Made by a program: the position numbers and the translations under genes | Origin: Lachnospiraceae bacterium UBA7050 | GTDB lineage: Bacteria > Bacillota > Clostridia > Lachnospirales > Lachnospiraceae | Assembly: GCA_002493905.1 (NCBI GenBank) | Contig: DLAJ01000007.1 | Coordinates: 62,001-126,000 of the forward strand | Direction: 5' to 3' | Length of the DNA stretch: 64,000 bases | Shown here: positions 17,990 to 27,348 of the stretch, piece by piece | How the letters are laid out: every line of letters begins with the position of its first letter | Numbering within the stretch: position 1 is the stretch's first letter | The notes under the pieces: model-generated | The model's database searches: none | The model's input: only the letters and a program-made list of their open reading frames with translations | Told to the model about the DNA's origin: nothing

Positions 17990-19873
17990 CTATTCGTTTT
18001 TCAACATCCATTGCTCCAGCATCAGGATATACCAAAGCTTCTCGCTAAAAATACCCTTTTCCGTATAATCACTCCAATAAGAATCCGCAGTCTTTATATC
18101 AATCACATCTGCACACCGCTTCCTGCCGTCATCTAACAGACTCTCCGCCCAGTCACGCAGCTCCCCGGTTTTCAGCCACTCATGAAGCGGAATGCTGAAT
18201 CCTTTTTTCGGGCGTTCCATCAGTTCCTTCGGCACATGACGGTAGAGCACGTCGCGCATCACGCGTTTCGTGACGCCGTCCCTGAATTTATACTCCATCG
18301 GCAGCGTCCATGCAAACTCTACAATATCCCGGTCCAAAAGTGGCATTCTTGTTTCGAGTGAATACTGCATTCCAGACCTATCCACTTTAACTAAAATATC
18401 GTCAGGAAGGTACTGGAGCGCATCCATCAACATCAGGTTTGCAACGCCTTCCCCGAGAAAGCCTGCCGGGTACTCTTTATATGCATCCGGCAGACGCGTA
18501 CGGTTTTTCGGCAAATACCCGGACCGCGCCTCCTCCCTGCCATTAAAACAGTGCGCTCCTTCCAGAGTCTCCATGGTAAGATAGGCGCCTGCCTTGTAAA
18601 GAAGTTCGCTTCTGCCCGCAAGAGACCCGCACAGGGCTCCAGCGGCATGACGCAGCCCCTTCGGCAGACGGTGGTATTTCTTTTTTAGCTTTCTCAATTC
18701 CTCTTCCGCTGTCAGATAAGAATTATAGCCGCAGAAAAGCTCGTCCCCTGCATCTCCTGAAAGAGAAACGGTTACATGCTGCCTCGTCATCCGGCTCACA
18801 AGCATCGTCGGAATCTGCGACGAATCCGCAAACGGCTCTCCAAAGCATTCAGCCATATGGGGGATTACCTCAAATGCCTCCCGTTTTCCAACATACAATT
18901 CCGTATGCGCCGTATTCAGATGTCCGGCAATCTCTTTTGCATACTGCGCCTCATTATAGTTTTCCACCTCAAAGCCGATCGTAAACGTGCGCACCGGAAT
19001 ATCGCTCACCGCCTGCATGATACTGACAACGAGCGCCGAGTCAATTCCCCCGGACAAAAAGGCGCCAAGCGGAACATCAGAGATCATCTGTCCCTTGACA
19101 GCCTCCCTGAGCAGCCGCTCCAGTTCATCCGCCGCCTCCTTTTGCGTTCCCGTAAACGGATGTGCTTCCCCGTTTTTCGCCGCCTGTTTTAAGTCCCAGT
19201 ACCCCTGCTTTTTTGTCTCAAGCGATCCGGCATCCACTTTCAGAAAGGTGCCCGGCGTCAGCTTATAAATGTCCTGATAAATGGAATAGGGCGCCGGAAT
19301 ATAACCATACTGGAAATACAGAGGCAGCACCCGCTCTTCCATCCCGTTATGAAAATCCGGCAGCTCCTTTAGCGCCGCAATATCAGAAGCAAAAACAAAG
19401 CTGCCGTTTACGAAACCGTAGTACAGCGGTTTTTCCCCCATACGGTCGCGCGCAAGATACACAGTTCCCTCTTTCCTGTCATAGAGCGCAAGTGCAAACA
19501 TGCCCTTCATGGCGCGAAGCGTCCGCTCAACGCCGTAAAAGGAAAACGCCCTCAAAATGACTTCCGTATCGGAGCCGCCGCGCCAGCAGCCTGTCTCTCC
19601 GTCCTGTTTCAGCCGGCTCTTCAGTTCACGGAAATTATAAACCTCTCCATTGTATACAAGCACATACCGTCCATCCGGGGAGTGCATCGGCTGGGCGCCG
19701 TTTTCACTTAAGTCCACAATGGCAAGCCTGCGGTGTCCGAGCGCAATATGCCTCTGTTCATCAGTCCAGATATCCCCCGCATCCGGCCCCCTGTGAATCA
19801 TCCGCTGATTCATTTTCCGTACCGCACCGGCCCCGTCTCCCCGGTAACCGATGATGCCTGCTATCCCGCACAT
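17990..19873 (-). CDS. asnB: AsnB-like glutamine amidotransferase, copy 2 of 2
   Basis: 627 residues. The N-terminal class II glutaminase starts MCGIAGIIGY (Cys2 becomes the nucleophile after Met removal) with HRGPDAGD near 26, HRRLAIVDLS near 46 and VYNGEVYNF near 72. The synthetase domain has the ATP pyrophosphatase loop FLSGGIDSALV near 266 and SLSGDAGDELFCGYN near 350. In surface-glycan loci such proteins (WbpS/WbtH type) convert sugar carboxylates to amides rather than making free asparagine. The UDP-hexosaminuronate genes at 27-31 kb give a fitting substrate. The start is fixed by the catalytic cysteine and GAGGAACAGGGT upstream. Its paralogue lies at 21.9-23.9 kb. Confidence 0.9.
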   Translation of the reverse strand: MCGIAGIIGYRGDGAGAVRKMNQRMIHRGPDAGDIWTDEQRHIALGHRRLAIVDLSENGAQPMHSPDGRYVLVYNGEVYNFRELKSRLKQDGETGCWRGGSDTEVILRAFSFYGVERTLRAMKGMFALALYDRKEGTVYLARDRMGEKPLYYGFVNGSFVFASDIAALKELPDFHNGMEERVLPLYFQYGYIPAPYSIYQDIYKLTPGTFLKVDAGSLETKKQGYWDLKQAAKNGEAHPFTGTQKEAADELERLLREAVKGQMISDVPLGAFLSGGIDSALVVSIMQAVSDIPVRTFTIGFEVENYNEAQYAKEIAGHLNTAHTELYVGKREAFEVIPHMAECFGEPFADSSQIPTMLVSRMTRQHVTVSLSGDAGDELFCGYNSYLTAEEELRKLKKKYHRLPKGLRHAAGALCGSLAGRSELLYKAGAYLTMETLEGAHCFNGREEARSGYLPKNRTRLPDAYKEYPAGFLGEGVANLMLMDALQYLPDDILVKVDRSGMQYSLETRMPLLDRDIVEFAWTLPMEYKFRDGVTKRVMRDVLYRHVPKELMERPKKGFSIPLHEWLKTGELRDWAESLLDDGRKRCADVIDIKTADSYWSDYTEKGIFSEKLWYILMLEQWMLKNE

Positions 19874-19979
19874 ACCCTGTTCCTCCCGCCGCCTCTTCTT
19901 TAGCCGCACCTTCCGCCCGCCGCTCTTTGAAGCCGCGTTTTCCTCCTGCTGCTTCCTGAAACGCATTCAGCCCTGCCCA

Positions 19980-20029
19980 GCCATATCAGCTCCTGCCATA
20001 TCAACCTCTGCCATATCAGCCCCTGCCAT
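19980..20029. repeat. 15-bp tandem repeats at the acyltransferase/AsnB junction
   Basis: Three full copies begin at 19980, 19995 and 20010 with a partial fourth at 20025; the plus-strand unit is GCCATATCAGCTCCT. The array covers the last codons and stop of the FemAB-like gene. On the minus strand it can be read as a small frame, MAGAD-MAEVD-MAGAD, from ATG 20029 to a TGA at 19969-19967. I treat this as a slippage product rather than a real peptide. Confidence 0.7.
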
Positions 20030-20783
20030 CCGTCAGCCTGCCGATCAGTCCGGTCACCGCATGGTACAGTCTGGGCATCGCCCCCCGCACTTGTGTTCCG
20101 TTATAAAACACGCAGGGCGTTCCGCCGAACGACTCCTTAAACTTCGTGATGCTTTCCACATCTTCCGTCCTGCCTGCGCCGCCCCAGTCATACTGCTCTT
20201 TTCCAATTCTCTTAAAGAAAAGCATATCTTCATAATGCAAATAGCGGTTGGCAAACCCGATCACTTTCGTCGTGATGCTCTCATCCGTCCGGAACTGGGA
20301 TGCCGACTGATAGAGGCGCACCCTCTTTTCATCGAGAATATAGGTGTGATAAACAAGAAGCTTATCCCCAATGAAAGCCATTGTAAGCGCCATGGCTCCC
20401 GCTCCCGCGTACTGCCGCATCATCGCGCGGCACTTTTCTTTTTCATGATAAGAAATTCCCTTACTTGCCCAAAACTGTTCAAAAAAATCCGTAAATACCA
20501 AAATATCCTGCTCTGTGATCTCTTTTCCGCATTTCATACTGCAGGAAACGCCCTCTTTCGGCGCGCGCCGTACCTCATAGCGGCAGTTTTTGGTATAGTG
20601 GGACAAAATCGTTTCCTCATCTTCCGTAAGATCGCTGAGCAGCGTATCAAACCTCTGTGGCTGCGCCCCAATCGGCTTTTCGGCCTCCTGATAGCGGATC
20701 ACACCGTCCATGCCGAGCGCATGCTGCGCATACCAGCAGTCTATGATCGGAATATTTTTGTTCTTCTTCGATACAATCAGCAT
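20016..20783 (-). CDS. FemAB/GNAT-like acyltransferase
   Basis: About 255 residues of the GNAT/FemAB superfamily, soluble. Recognisable parts are VRRAPKEGVSC near 75 (the conserved arginines preceding an acceptor loop), a central ALTMAFIGDKLLVYHTYI near 130 and the C-terminal YDWGGAG followed by FKESFGG near 210-225, which is typical of FemAB-like aminoacyl or acyl transferases. It may N-acylate an amino sugar. The ATG at 20783 has GAGGAGG eight bases upstream; a GTG at 20864 would lengthen the protein by 27 residues and overlap the preceding gene. It sits between a GT4 and an AsnB-like gene. The acyl donor is unknown (acyl-CoA or aminoacyl-tRNA). Confidence 0.7.
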   Translation of the reverse strand: MLIVSKKNKNIPIIDCWYAQHALGMDGVIRYQEAEKPIGAQPQRFDTLLSDLTEDEETILSHYTKNCRYEVRRAPKEGVSCSMKCGKEITEQDILVFTDFFEQFWASKGISYHEKEKCRAMMRQYAGAGAMALTMAFIGDKLLVYHTYILDEKRVRLYQSASQFRTDESITTKVIGFANRYLHYEDMLFFKRIGKEQYDWGGAGRTEDVESITKFKESFGGTPCVFYNGTQVRGAMPRLYHAVTGLIGRLTDGRG

Positions 20784-20830
20784 GCTATCCGCCTCCTCTG
20801 CAGAATATTTCCCTGCGTCTTTTACCCATT

Positions 20831-21925
20831 TTATTTCATGCGTGCTGCGATATAATCCATCCACATTTGATCGACTCTCTGCGGGTCCAGCTCTTTTTGA
20901 ATCTGCGCCGCATTTATGCCAAGCCGTTCTTTTAATTCCGCATCGCTTAAAACCTTCCGGAGAGCCCGCTCCAGTGCATCCGTATCACCGACCGGAATCA
21001 GCAGCCCGTTTTCTCCGTCCCTGATGACCGTGCGTGGACCGCCGCACGGACAGTCCGTGGAAATACAGGCAAGCCCAAGCGCCATTGCCTCTAACAGCGC
21101 GTTCGGCATTCCTTCGACGTCGGAGGAAAGAACAAAAATATCCGCCTCCCTGATCGCATCCGCCACATGACTGCAATTTCCCATCAATACCACACTCTGC
21201 CCCATATTCAGTTCCGCGATCAATGCGGTAAGCTTTTCCTTCATTTCCCCGTCCCCATATAATTTGAGAACATAATCGGGATAATCCGGCCAGACAGCGG
21301 CAAACGAACGTATGAGCATTTCATGATTTTTTACTTTATGAAGCCTGCCCACTGTCACAACCTCGTGCTTTCGTTCCCCGTCATAACGGGGCCTGATAAA
21401 ATCGGAATGAAGCGGGCTCATCAAAACCACGGCCTTTTTCCTGACGGAAGGTGCAAAAAAATCTCTTGCTTCCTCCGTCTGAAATACGGCTCCCTCGGCA
21501 AAGCGGAACAAAACTTTCGCAAGCACACGCCGCACTTTTGTGCCATATTCCCGGGCAGGCGCACTGCGTACCGACACAATAACCTTTGTGGACGTAAACC
21601 GGGTTGCGAGAACCGCCCTGATATTCGCTTTCCCGATAAAAGAGACCAGTATCTGCACACCCAGCTCCTTCACACACCTGCGCAGGATTGTAATCCGGGC
21701 CGCCGCCTTATGAAGCCTGCTCCCCCTCTTTGGTGCCTCGAGCATTACACGTTCCACATCGGGATGAAGCGGATAGCTCTCTTTCCCATCCGGATTTTCA
21801 GTGATCATATAGACTTTGCTGCCTTTTTCACAAAACCCATTTGCAAGATTGCAGATTGCGCGCTCCGCTCCGCCCACCTGCAGTGTCGATATATAAAAAG
21901 CGATCCGTTCGATCCCTGCGCTCAT
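20831..21925 (-). CDS. GT4-family glycosyltransferase
   Basis: 364-residue GT-B transferase. The N-terminal acceptor domain starts FYISTLQVGGAERAICNLA; the C-terminal donor domain has VTVGRLHKVKNHEMLI near 190 and the sugar-nucleotide signature SSDVEGMPNALLEAMALG near 275 with the E-x7-E spacing. The start has AGGAG just upstream and its ATGA overlaps the stop of the preceding AsnB-like gene, so the two are translationally coupled. It belongs to a set of three similar GT4 enzymes (also at 23.9 and 25.1 kb) sharing VSVRxxPAxEY and VFQTxEARDFF blocks. Donor and linkage unknown. Confidence 0.9.
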   Translation of the reverse strand: MSAGIERIAFYISTLQVGGAERAICNLANGFCEKGSKVYMITENPDGKESYPLHPDVERVMLEAPKRGSRLHKAAARITILRRCVKELGVQILVSFIGKANIRAVLATRFTSTKVIVSVRSAPAREYGTKVRRVLAKVLFRFAEGAVFQTEEARDFFAPSVRKKAVVLMSPLHSDFIRPRYDGERKHEVVTVGRLHKVKNHEMLIRSFAAVWPDYPDYVLKLYGDGEMKEKLTALIAELNMGQSVVLMGNCSHVADAIREADIFVLSSDVEGMPNALLEAMALGLACISTDCPCGGPRTVIRDGENGLLIPVGDTDALERALRKVLSDAELKERLGINAAQIQKELDPQRVDQMWMDYIAARMK

Positions 21926-23916
21926 ACTCCTGCCCCTTTTATCCTTTGATACCACTGTTCTGCCATCAAGATTTCCCATACAATCTGCACGTTTTTTTGA
22001 TCCTTTTGGAATCGTTTCCATATCCGTGCAAGCACGTTCCGGTCAAAATAGCCGTCCTGCGCCAGCCTGCTCTGTAAGATACTCTCCGCCGCCCACCGGG
22101 CGGTATCCCCGGTCGTCAGCCATTTTTTGAGCGGTACGGAAAACCCTTTTTTAGGCCTGTCTAACATTTGCTTTGGTACATAACGATACAGAATCGTCTT
22201 TAGAATTTTTTTTGATATCCCCTGAGCATCATATTTATAATTGATCGGTATCCGGTACGCAAACTCCACCACGTCGCGGTCGAGCATCGGCACACGGTTC
22301 TCCAGAGAGACCGCCATGCCCGCCCGGTCCACTTTCACTAAAATATCATCAGGATGATACGTACACATATCTTTGTACATCATCCTTCCCATACTGTCCG
22401 CTATGCCGGCTGCGAAAGCTCCGCCGTCTTTTTGGCAGGACTGTTTTTCCCCGTTCTTTGTCCCATTCACGCAGCCCTGTGTCCGGAGACCTGCCCGCTC
22501 AGTCAGAAAGCCGTCCGAACGCTTACCGCCATCTGTTACAAGCCGTTCTGCGTCATGATCGGTATGATAACAGACCGCTTCGTGCAGTTCCTCGGGCGAT
22601 CCGGCCTTTAAGCAGCAGGCAATCCGATATGCGTCGTCTGCGGTACGGATTCCGGGCATCCCCATGACCGCTGCCCCCGCATGCCTCAGCCATGCGGGAA
22701 GACCCTGTGTTTTCTTATAAAGCGCCGATATTTTCGGGTACGTATTGTATCCACAGAACAATTCATCTCCTGCATCCCCCGAAAGCGCTACCGTAACCTT
22801 AGTTTTTGCAAGCCTGCTGACCAGATAGGTCGGAATCTGTGAAGGATCCGCAAACGGTTCGGTAAAAATTTCCGAAAGACGCGGGATCACCTCAAGCAGG
22901 TCGTTTTCTGTGACATAGAGCTCGGTATGCTCCGTTCCGAGATGCTCCGCTATCTCCTTTGCAAACTGTGCCTCATTATATTTTGGATCGTCAAAGCCGA
23001 TCGTAAACGTCTTTACAGGCACTTTGCTGACTTTCTGCATCAAAGAAACAATCAGCGGGGAATCAATTCCCCCTGACAGAAACGCGCCCACAGGAACGTC
23101 AGACATCAACTGTCCGCGCACGGCGTCCGTCAGCAATGTCTCCAGCCGGTCTGCCGCCTCGCTCTCTGCGCCTTCAAACGGATGCTCCGCCCCATAGCGC
23201 GCCGCCTCCTCCATCGACCAGTAACGCTCCTGCTTTATATTCCCTGTTCCGAAAGGCGGGGCAATCGTCAGGATACATCCCGCCTCCAGCTTGAAAATTC
23301 CTTCATACACGGAAAACGGTGCAGGAATAAAGCCATAGCGCATATAAAGTGAAAGCGCTTCCCTGTTGACTGCGGGATGGAAACCGGGATATGCTCTGAG
23401 CGCTTCCGGATCAGAAAAAAAGACAAATTCACCGCCGGCAAACCCATAATACAGCGGCTTTTCTCCTACCCTGTCCCGCATCAGCATGAGCGTACGCTCC
23501 TGCCTGTCATAAAGCGCAATGGCAAACATCCCTTTCATCTTTTGAAGCGCCTGATCAACGCCGTATTCCGCAAACGCTTCCAGCATTACTTCCGTATCCG
23601 AAGTTCCCCGAAAGCGCAGCGCTGGATGCTTTTCTAACAATTCTTCACGGATTTCAGGCGCATTATAGATTTCTCCGTTATAGGAGACTACATACCGTCC
23701 GTCCGCGGAAACCATCGGCTGCGCGCCGTTTTCTGACAGGTCTACAATAGAAAGCCTGCGATGGCCAAGCATCACCCCCGTCCGCTCATCCTGCCAATAT
23801 CCCTTCGCATCGGGACCTCTGGAAATCATGCGGTCAAGCATTTTTTCGATAATCCCGCGCGCATCCGCTCTTTGATTGATAAATCCTGGATTGATAAATC
23901 CTGCTATCCCGCACAT
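21922..23916 (-). CDS. asnB: AsnB-like glutamine amidotransferase, copy 1 of 2
   Basis: 664 residues with the same two domains as the downstream paralogue: MCGIAGF at the N-terminus (glutaminase Cys2), SRGPDAKGYW near 32, YNGEIYNA near 79, then the synthetase loop FLSGGIDSPLIV near 275 and ALSGDAGDELFCGYN near 360. It is longer because of an insertion of roughly 40 Gly/Lys/Cys-containing residues near position 480-525 and a short FINPGFINQ duplication near residue 8. Amidation of a uronic acid during glycan synthesis is inferred from the neighbouring UDP-hexosaminuronate genes. It follows a GT4 gene by 15 bp and overlaps the next GT4 by four bases. Confidence 0.9.
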   Translation of the reverse strand: MCGIAGFINPGFINQRADARGIIEKMLDRMISRGPDAKGYWQDERTGVMLGHRRLSIVDLSENGAQPMVSADGRYVVSYNGEIYNAPEIREELLEKHPALRFRGTSDTEVMLEAFAEYGVDQALQKMKGMFAIALYDRQERTLMLMRDRVGEKPLYYGFAGGEFVFFSDPEALRAYPGFHPAVNREALSLYMRYGFIPAPFSVYEGIFKLEAGCILTIAPPFGTGNIKQERYWSMEEAARYGAEHPFEGAESEAADRLETLLTDAVRGQLMSDVPVGAFLSGGIDSPLIVSLMQKVSKVPVKTFTIGFDDPKYNEAQFAKEIAEHLGTEHTELYVTENDLLEVIPRLSEIFTEPFADPSQIPTYLVSRLAKTKVTVALSGDAGDELFCGYNTYPKISALYKKTQGLPAWLRHAGAAVMGMPGIRTADDAYRIACCLKAGSPEELHEAVCYHTDHDAERLVTDGGKRSDGFLTERAGLRTQGCVNGTKNGEKQSCQKDGGAFAAGIADSMGRMMYKDMCTYHPDDILVKVDRAGMAVSLENRVPMLDRDVVEFAYRIPINYKYDAQGISKKILKTILYRYVPKQMLDRPKKGFSVPLKKWLTTGDTARWAAESILQSRLAQDGYFDRNVLARIWKRFQKDQKNVQIVWEILMAEQWYQRIKGAGV

Positions 23917-23931
23917 ACCCAGTCATACCTC

Positions 23932-25062
23932 TCATTTCCTGCTGTCGGTTTTCTGTTCCTTTTTTGCATCGATCAGCCTGTCCCACTCATGATAAATCTG
24001 CTCCGGTGCAAGCTTCTTTGTGATCTCCTGCGCACGTCTGCCCATACGCGCAGCCCTCTCTATGTCATCCAGCATAAACGCCATCGCTTTTGCCAGTTCC
24101 GCTTCCCCGCCAACCGGAACCAAAAGTCCGTTTTCACCGGATTGTATCAGCGCGCGCGGTGCTCCGCACGGGCAGTCCGACGCGATGCACGGAACGCCCA
24201 TTGCCATCGCCTCCATCAGGGCATTCGGCATTCCTTCATAGACTGACGGCAGAACAAACAGAGAAGCTTTTCCGACGGCATCCCGGATATGATCGGTATT
24301 TCCTTTTATCAGGATCCTCTGTTCCAGCCCGGCTTTTTTAATCTCCTCCTGCATCTCTTCCCTCAGGCTTCCCTCCCCATAAAACAGCAGGCGGTATTCG
24401 GGATACGCCTCATGGATCCTGGCAAACGCCCTGATCAGCAGCAGCGGCGCCTTCTGCGCCTCCAGCCTCCCGACCGAAACAATTTCCTTTTTAGTCATTG
24501 CAGAGGAGGCTACATCTAAAAATTCCTTCCCAAGCGGATTCGGTATCACTGCGCTGTTCTTCATCATATGTTCGGAAAACGAGAAATAATCCCGCGCCTC
24601 CCCGGTCTGAAAAACGTATCCGTCGGCACGCGGATAGCAGGTTTTCATAAGCAGACGGCGCAGCTTCGAAGCATACTCCTTTGCGGGATCATTCCGTACG
24701 CTGATAATTACCGGGTAACTGCGCCGTTTCGAAAGAGAGGTGATCAGAAAATTAGGTTCCGGAAGAAAACTGATCAGTGCGCCAATCCTCTCTTCTTTTT
24801 GCTCCAGTTTACGCAGCAGGGATATAAGCCCCCTCCTGCGCCTTGCAAAACGGACAGGCATATTTTGTCTGTACTGTTCCGGACGCTGATCAACATACAG
24901 CACCGTCACGCCCGGGTCCATGTCATACTCCGGCTCTGCCGCCATCAGGCTGATGACCGTCACGCGGTAACGATGCACAAAATGCTCATTGCACATATTG
25001 CAGATCACGCGCTCCGCTCCGCCCTTTGTGAGAGAGAGCGTCAAAAATAGTAACTGTTCCAT
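23932..25062 (-). CDS. GT4-family glycosyltransferase
   Basis: 376-residue GT-B enzyme. It opens LTLSLTKGGAERVICNMC, has VSVGRLEAQKAPLLLIRAF near 188 and the donor site SVYEGMPNALMEAMAMGVPC near 277, followed by SDCPCGAPRALI. It clearly resembles the GT4 genes on either side and forms, with the next gene, a GT4-AsnB pair that is repeated downstream. Only a weak ribosome site (GAGG about 13 bases away) precedes the ATG. The protein is cytoplasmic or membrane-associated, with no helices predicted by eye. Donor unknown; a uronic acid would fit the amidotransferase partner. Confidence 0.9.
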   Translation of the reverse strand: MEQLLFLTLSLTKGGAERVICNMCNEHFVHRYRVTVISLMAAEPEYDMDPGVTVLYVDQRPEQYRQNMPVRFARRRRGLISLLRKLEQKEERIGALISFLPEPNFLITSLSKRRSYPVIISVRNDPAKEYASKLRRLLMKTCYPRADGYVFQTGEARDYFSFSEHMMKNSAVIPNPLGKEFLDVASSAMTKKEIVSVGRLEAQKAPLLLIRAFARIHEAYPEYRLLFYGEGSLREEMQEEIKKAGLEQRILIKGNTDHIRDAVGKASLFVLPSVYEGMPNALMEAMAMGVPCIASDCPCGAPRALIQSGENGLLVPVGGEAELAKAMAFMLDDIERAARMGRRAQEITKKLAPEQIYHEWDRLIDAKKEQKTDSRK

Positions 25063-25068
25063 TTTGTA

Positions 25069-26220
25069 TTAAATGCCTCGCATTCTCAGTTCTTCCACAT
25101 ACTCTTTCCACTGTCCGTAAACTCTTTCACTGCTGGCAAGCTCCCCGATCTTTCCGGCCTCCCTGCCGAGCTTTTCTGCATATTCCGGGTCGCGCAGCAG
25201 CATTTCCATCGCCTCTGTCATCGCATCACAGTCCCCCACCGGGACAAGACGTCCGTTTACGCCGTCCTTTATGATCATCGCAGCGCCGCCGCATGGGCAG
25301 TTTGTCGCAATTACAGGCATGCGCATTGCCATCGCCTCCATTAACGCGTTCGGAAGTCCCTCATAATCCGAGGATAGAACAAACAACGCGCAGAGCGGCA
25401 CCTCTTTTTCAAGGCTGTCGCTGCTTCCGCAAAAGACGACCAGATTTTCAACGCCGCTCTCCTGCGCAAGTTCACAAAGGTGTTCCTTCGTTCCGTCTCC
25501 GCTGTCGCTGCCATAAATGTGCAGCTCATATCCCGGCAGCCTCTGATTCAGTCTTGCAAACGCCCTTATCAAAAGCGCCTGATTTTTCTGTGCCGCAATC
25601 CGTCCCACATTGACAATGACTTTTTTTCTTACTTCCGGCACATTGACATGCAGATATTTTTCATTGATCGGATTTAATATGATCCTTGATTTTTTCTGAA
25701 ACGGGACAGGGAAAAACGCCTGTGCCTCTTTCGTCTGAAATACGCACCCATCTGCCCTGTAAAGATATTTCCGGTTAAACAGGGCATTCAGCCTGCCCGC
25801 ATAATCTTTGTCTGGGTCATTCCTCACCGACACAAGCACGGGACAGATTCCCTTCGCGGCTGGAACCGCACGGTAGTTCGCGCTCTTTCCAAACGCGATC
25901 ACAAGACCGGGAGCCTCCCGCTCCAGCACGCGTCTTAAGCGCACTCTCCGCTGCCGGATCCTGTGAAACCTCAAAAACACGCCCAATATGCCCGAAAGCC
26001 GTCCGCCGTCCGCATGGATTCCGGCATCTATGCGCTCCACGCCATCCGGCAGCTCATACTCAGTCTCCGCCGTTTCTTCGGTGACGATCTTTACCCGGTA
26101 CCCGTCATGCACAAAATTCTCCGACAAATTGACAACAACACGTTCAGCGCCGCCCCTGGAGAGATTGTGAATATGAAATATGATTTTTTTACCGTTTTCT
26201 TTTCCCATCGTGCTTTTCAT
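25069..26220 (-). CDS. GT4-family glycosyltransferase
   Basis: About 383 residues, GT-B fold. Marks: IFHIHNLSRGGAERVVVNLS at the N-terminus, VNVGRIAAQKNQALLIRAF near 205, and SSDYEGLPNALMEAMAMRMP near 293 followed by TNCPCGGAAMII. The start is ambiguous: ATG 26220 is chosen, ATG 26208 is an alternative, and both overlap the end of the preceding GT4 gene. It is a close paralogue of the GT4 genes at 20.8 and 23.9 kb, sharing the VSVRNDPDKDY and VFQTKEAQAFF blocks. Arg-rich residues near 95 (RQRRVRLRRVLER) may help membrane binding. Confidence 0.88.
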   Translation of the reverse strand: MKSTMGKENGKKIIFHIHNLSRGGAERVVVNLSENFVHDGYRVKIVTEETAETEYELPDGVERIDAGIHADGGRLSGILGVFLRFHRIRQRRVRLRRVLEREAPGLVIAFGKSANYRAVPAAKGICPVLVSVRNDPDKDYAGRLNALFNRKYLYRADGCVFQTKEAQAFFPVPFQKKSRIILNPINEKYLHVNVPEVRKKVIVNVGRIAAQKNQALLIRAFARLNQRLPGYELHIYGSDSGDGTKEHLCELAQESGVENLVVFCGSSDSLEKEVPLCALFVLSSDYEGLPNALMEAMAMRMPVIATNCPCGGAAMIIKDGVNGRLVPVGDCDAMTEAMEMLLRDPEYAEKLGREAGKIGELASSERVYGQWKEYVEELRMRGI

Positions 26221-27328
26221 TCTCTCTCTTGGACGCCTCTCTGATAAAATAGTTCTCATACCATTTGGCCAGTGACTCAATATCATATCCTGCCGCCGCG
26301 ATCCTGTCCCTCTGGCAGGTCCTGTCCCATTGACGCGCCGCCAGTTTCACCGCTTTATGCGCCCAGCGCTCCGGTTCCTCATCTATCGGCTCCCAGTCGA
26401 TCAGCCCCTCCGTGACTTCCACGTCCCGCGTGACGTTTTCTGACAGCAGGATCGGCAGTCCCGCCGCCTGCGCTTCGATCAGCGTCAGCGGCAGTCCTTC
26501 AAACAATGAGGGAAAAATCAGCACATCCATCGCAGACAAAAATGCATCGGTATCATGCCGGACTCCGGTAAACAGCACCTTGTCCCCGATGCCAAGCTTC
26601 TCCGCCTCCTGCCTGATGCTTTCTTTTAGTTCCCCGTCTCCAATACAGAAAAACGCGGCTTTTTCATCCAGCTTTGCAATCTCCGCATAAACCTTCATCA
26701 GAAACACATGATTTTTTGACCCGGTAAAATTGGCGATATGTCCGTAAACATGCCTGCTGCCGAGCGAAAATTCCGTACGGATCAGGCTGCGCTTTTGGTC
26801 TGAAAAGCAAAATCGTTCCATATCAACCGCATTATGAATAACCTGAAATTTTCTGTTCCCAAACATCCAGAGCCCGGCGTCTTTCGAGCAGGCGAACCTG
26901 CCGATCCTCGCGTGCTTCATCATTGCCTTTCCTAATGCATGCAGCAGTTTTTTTGGATCGGTCGTATTGTGGGAATGGCAGACTGCGTACGCTCCCGCCC
27001 ATAAAGCCGCAAAAATCTGCGGCGCAGCCAGCGCATTCGGCGTATGCCGCACGACAACTCCATACTGCCCGTCTTTCACGATCCGGTACACCTGCCGCAG
27101 ATTAGAGACAGGATGTGCCGTCAGGCGCGGCAGGGTATAGAGCTTCCCTCCCATTTCCCGGATTTCCCGCTCGTAATCGGCATCACCGCTCTGATGCACA
27201 ATAAAATCAAACTGAACGTGATTCCGGTCAATTGCCCGGTACAGATTCATAATGAAGTTTTCCATGCCTCCCGGATGCATTGAGCCGACAATATGAAGCA
27301 CCCGGACCGGCGCCTGTTCCCTGTTCAT
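26189..27328 (-). CDS. GT4-family glycosyltransferase (EpsF/CapJ-like)
   Basis: 379-residue GT-B enzyme of a different GT4 subgroup from its downstream neighbours: VLHIVGSMHPGGMENFIMNLYR at the start, HSHNTTDPKKLLHALGK near 120, VIHNAVDMERF near 165 and the donor site PSLFEGLPLTLIEAQAAGLPI near 285. This pattern is typical of EpsF-like enzymes in exopolysaccharide operons. ATG 27328 has GGGGAACG upstream; a GTG overlapping the previous stop is the alternative. It follows the UDP-sugar epimerase gene directly, so its donor may be the epimerised sugar, but that is only positional evidence. Confidence 0.9.
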   Translation of the reverse strand: MNREQAPVRVLHIVGSMHPGGMENFIMNLYRAIDRNHVQFDFIVHQSGDADYEREIREMGGKLYTLPRLTAHPVSNLRQVYRIVKDGQYGVVVRHTPNALAAPQIFAALWAGAYAVCHSHNTTDPKKLLHALGKAMMKHARIGRFACSKDAGLWMFGNRKFQVIHNAVDMERFCFSDQKRSLIRTEFSLGSRHVYGHIANFTGSKNHVFLMKVYAEIAKLDEKAAFFCIGDGELKESIRQEAEKLGIGDKVLFTGVRHDTDAFLSAMDVLIFPSLFEGLPLTLIEAQAAGLPILLSENVTRDVEVTEGLIDWEPIDEEPERWAHKAVKLAARQWDRTCQRDRIAAAGYDIESLAKWYENYFIREASKRENEKHDGKRKR

Positions 27329-27348
27329 TTTTACGTTCCCCGCATCAA

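Noticed and set aside
19851..20855. Plus-strand open frame of 334 codons opposite the FemAB-like gene
   Set aside because: Composition is that of an antisense shadow, and it crosses a repeat array and two minus-strand genes.
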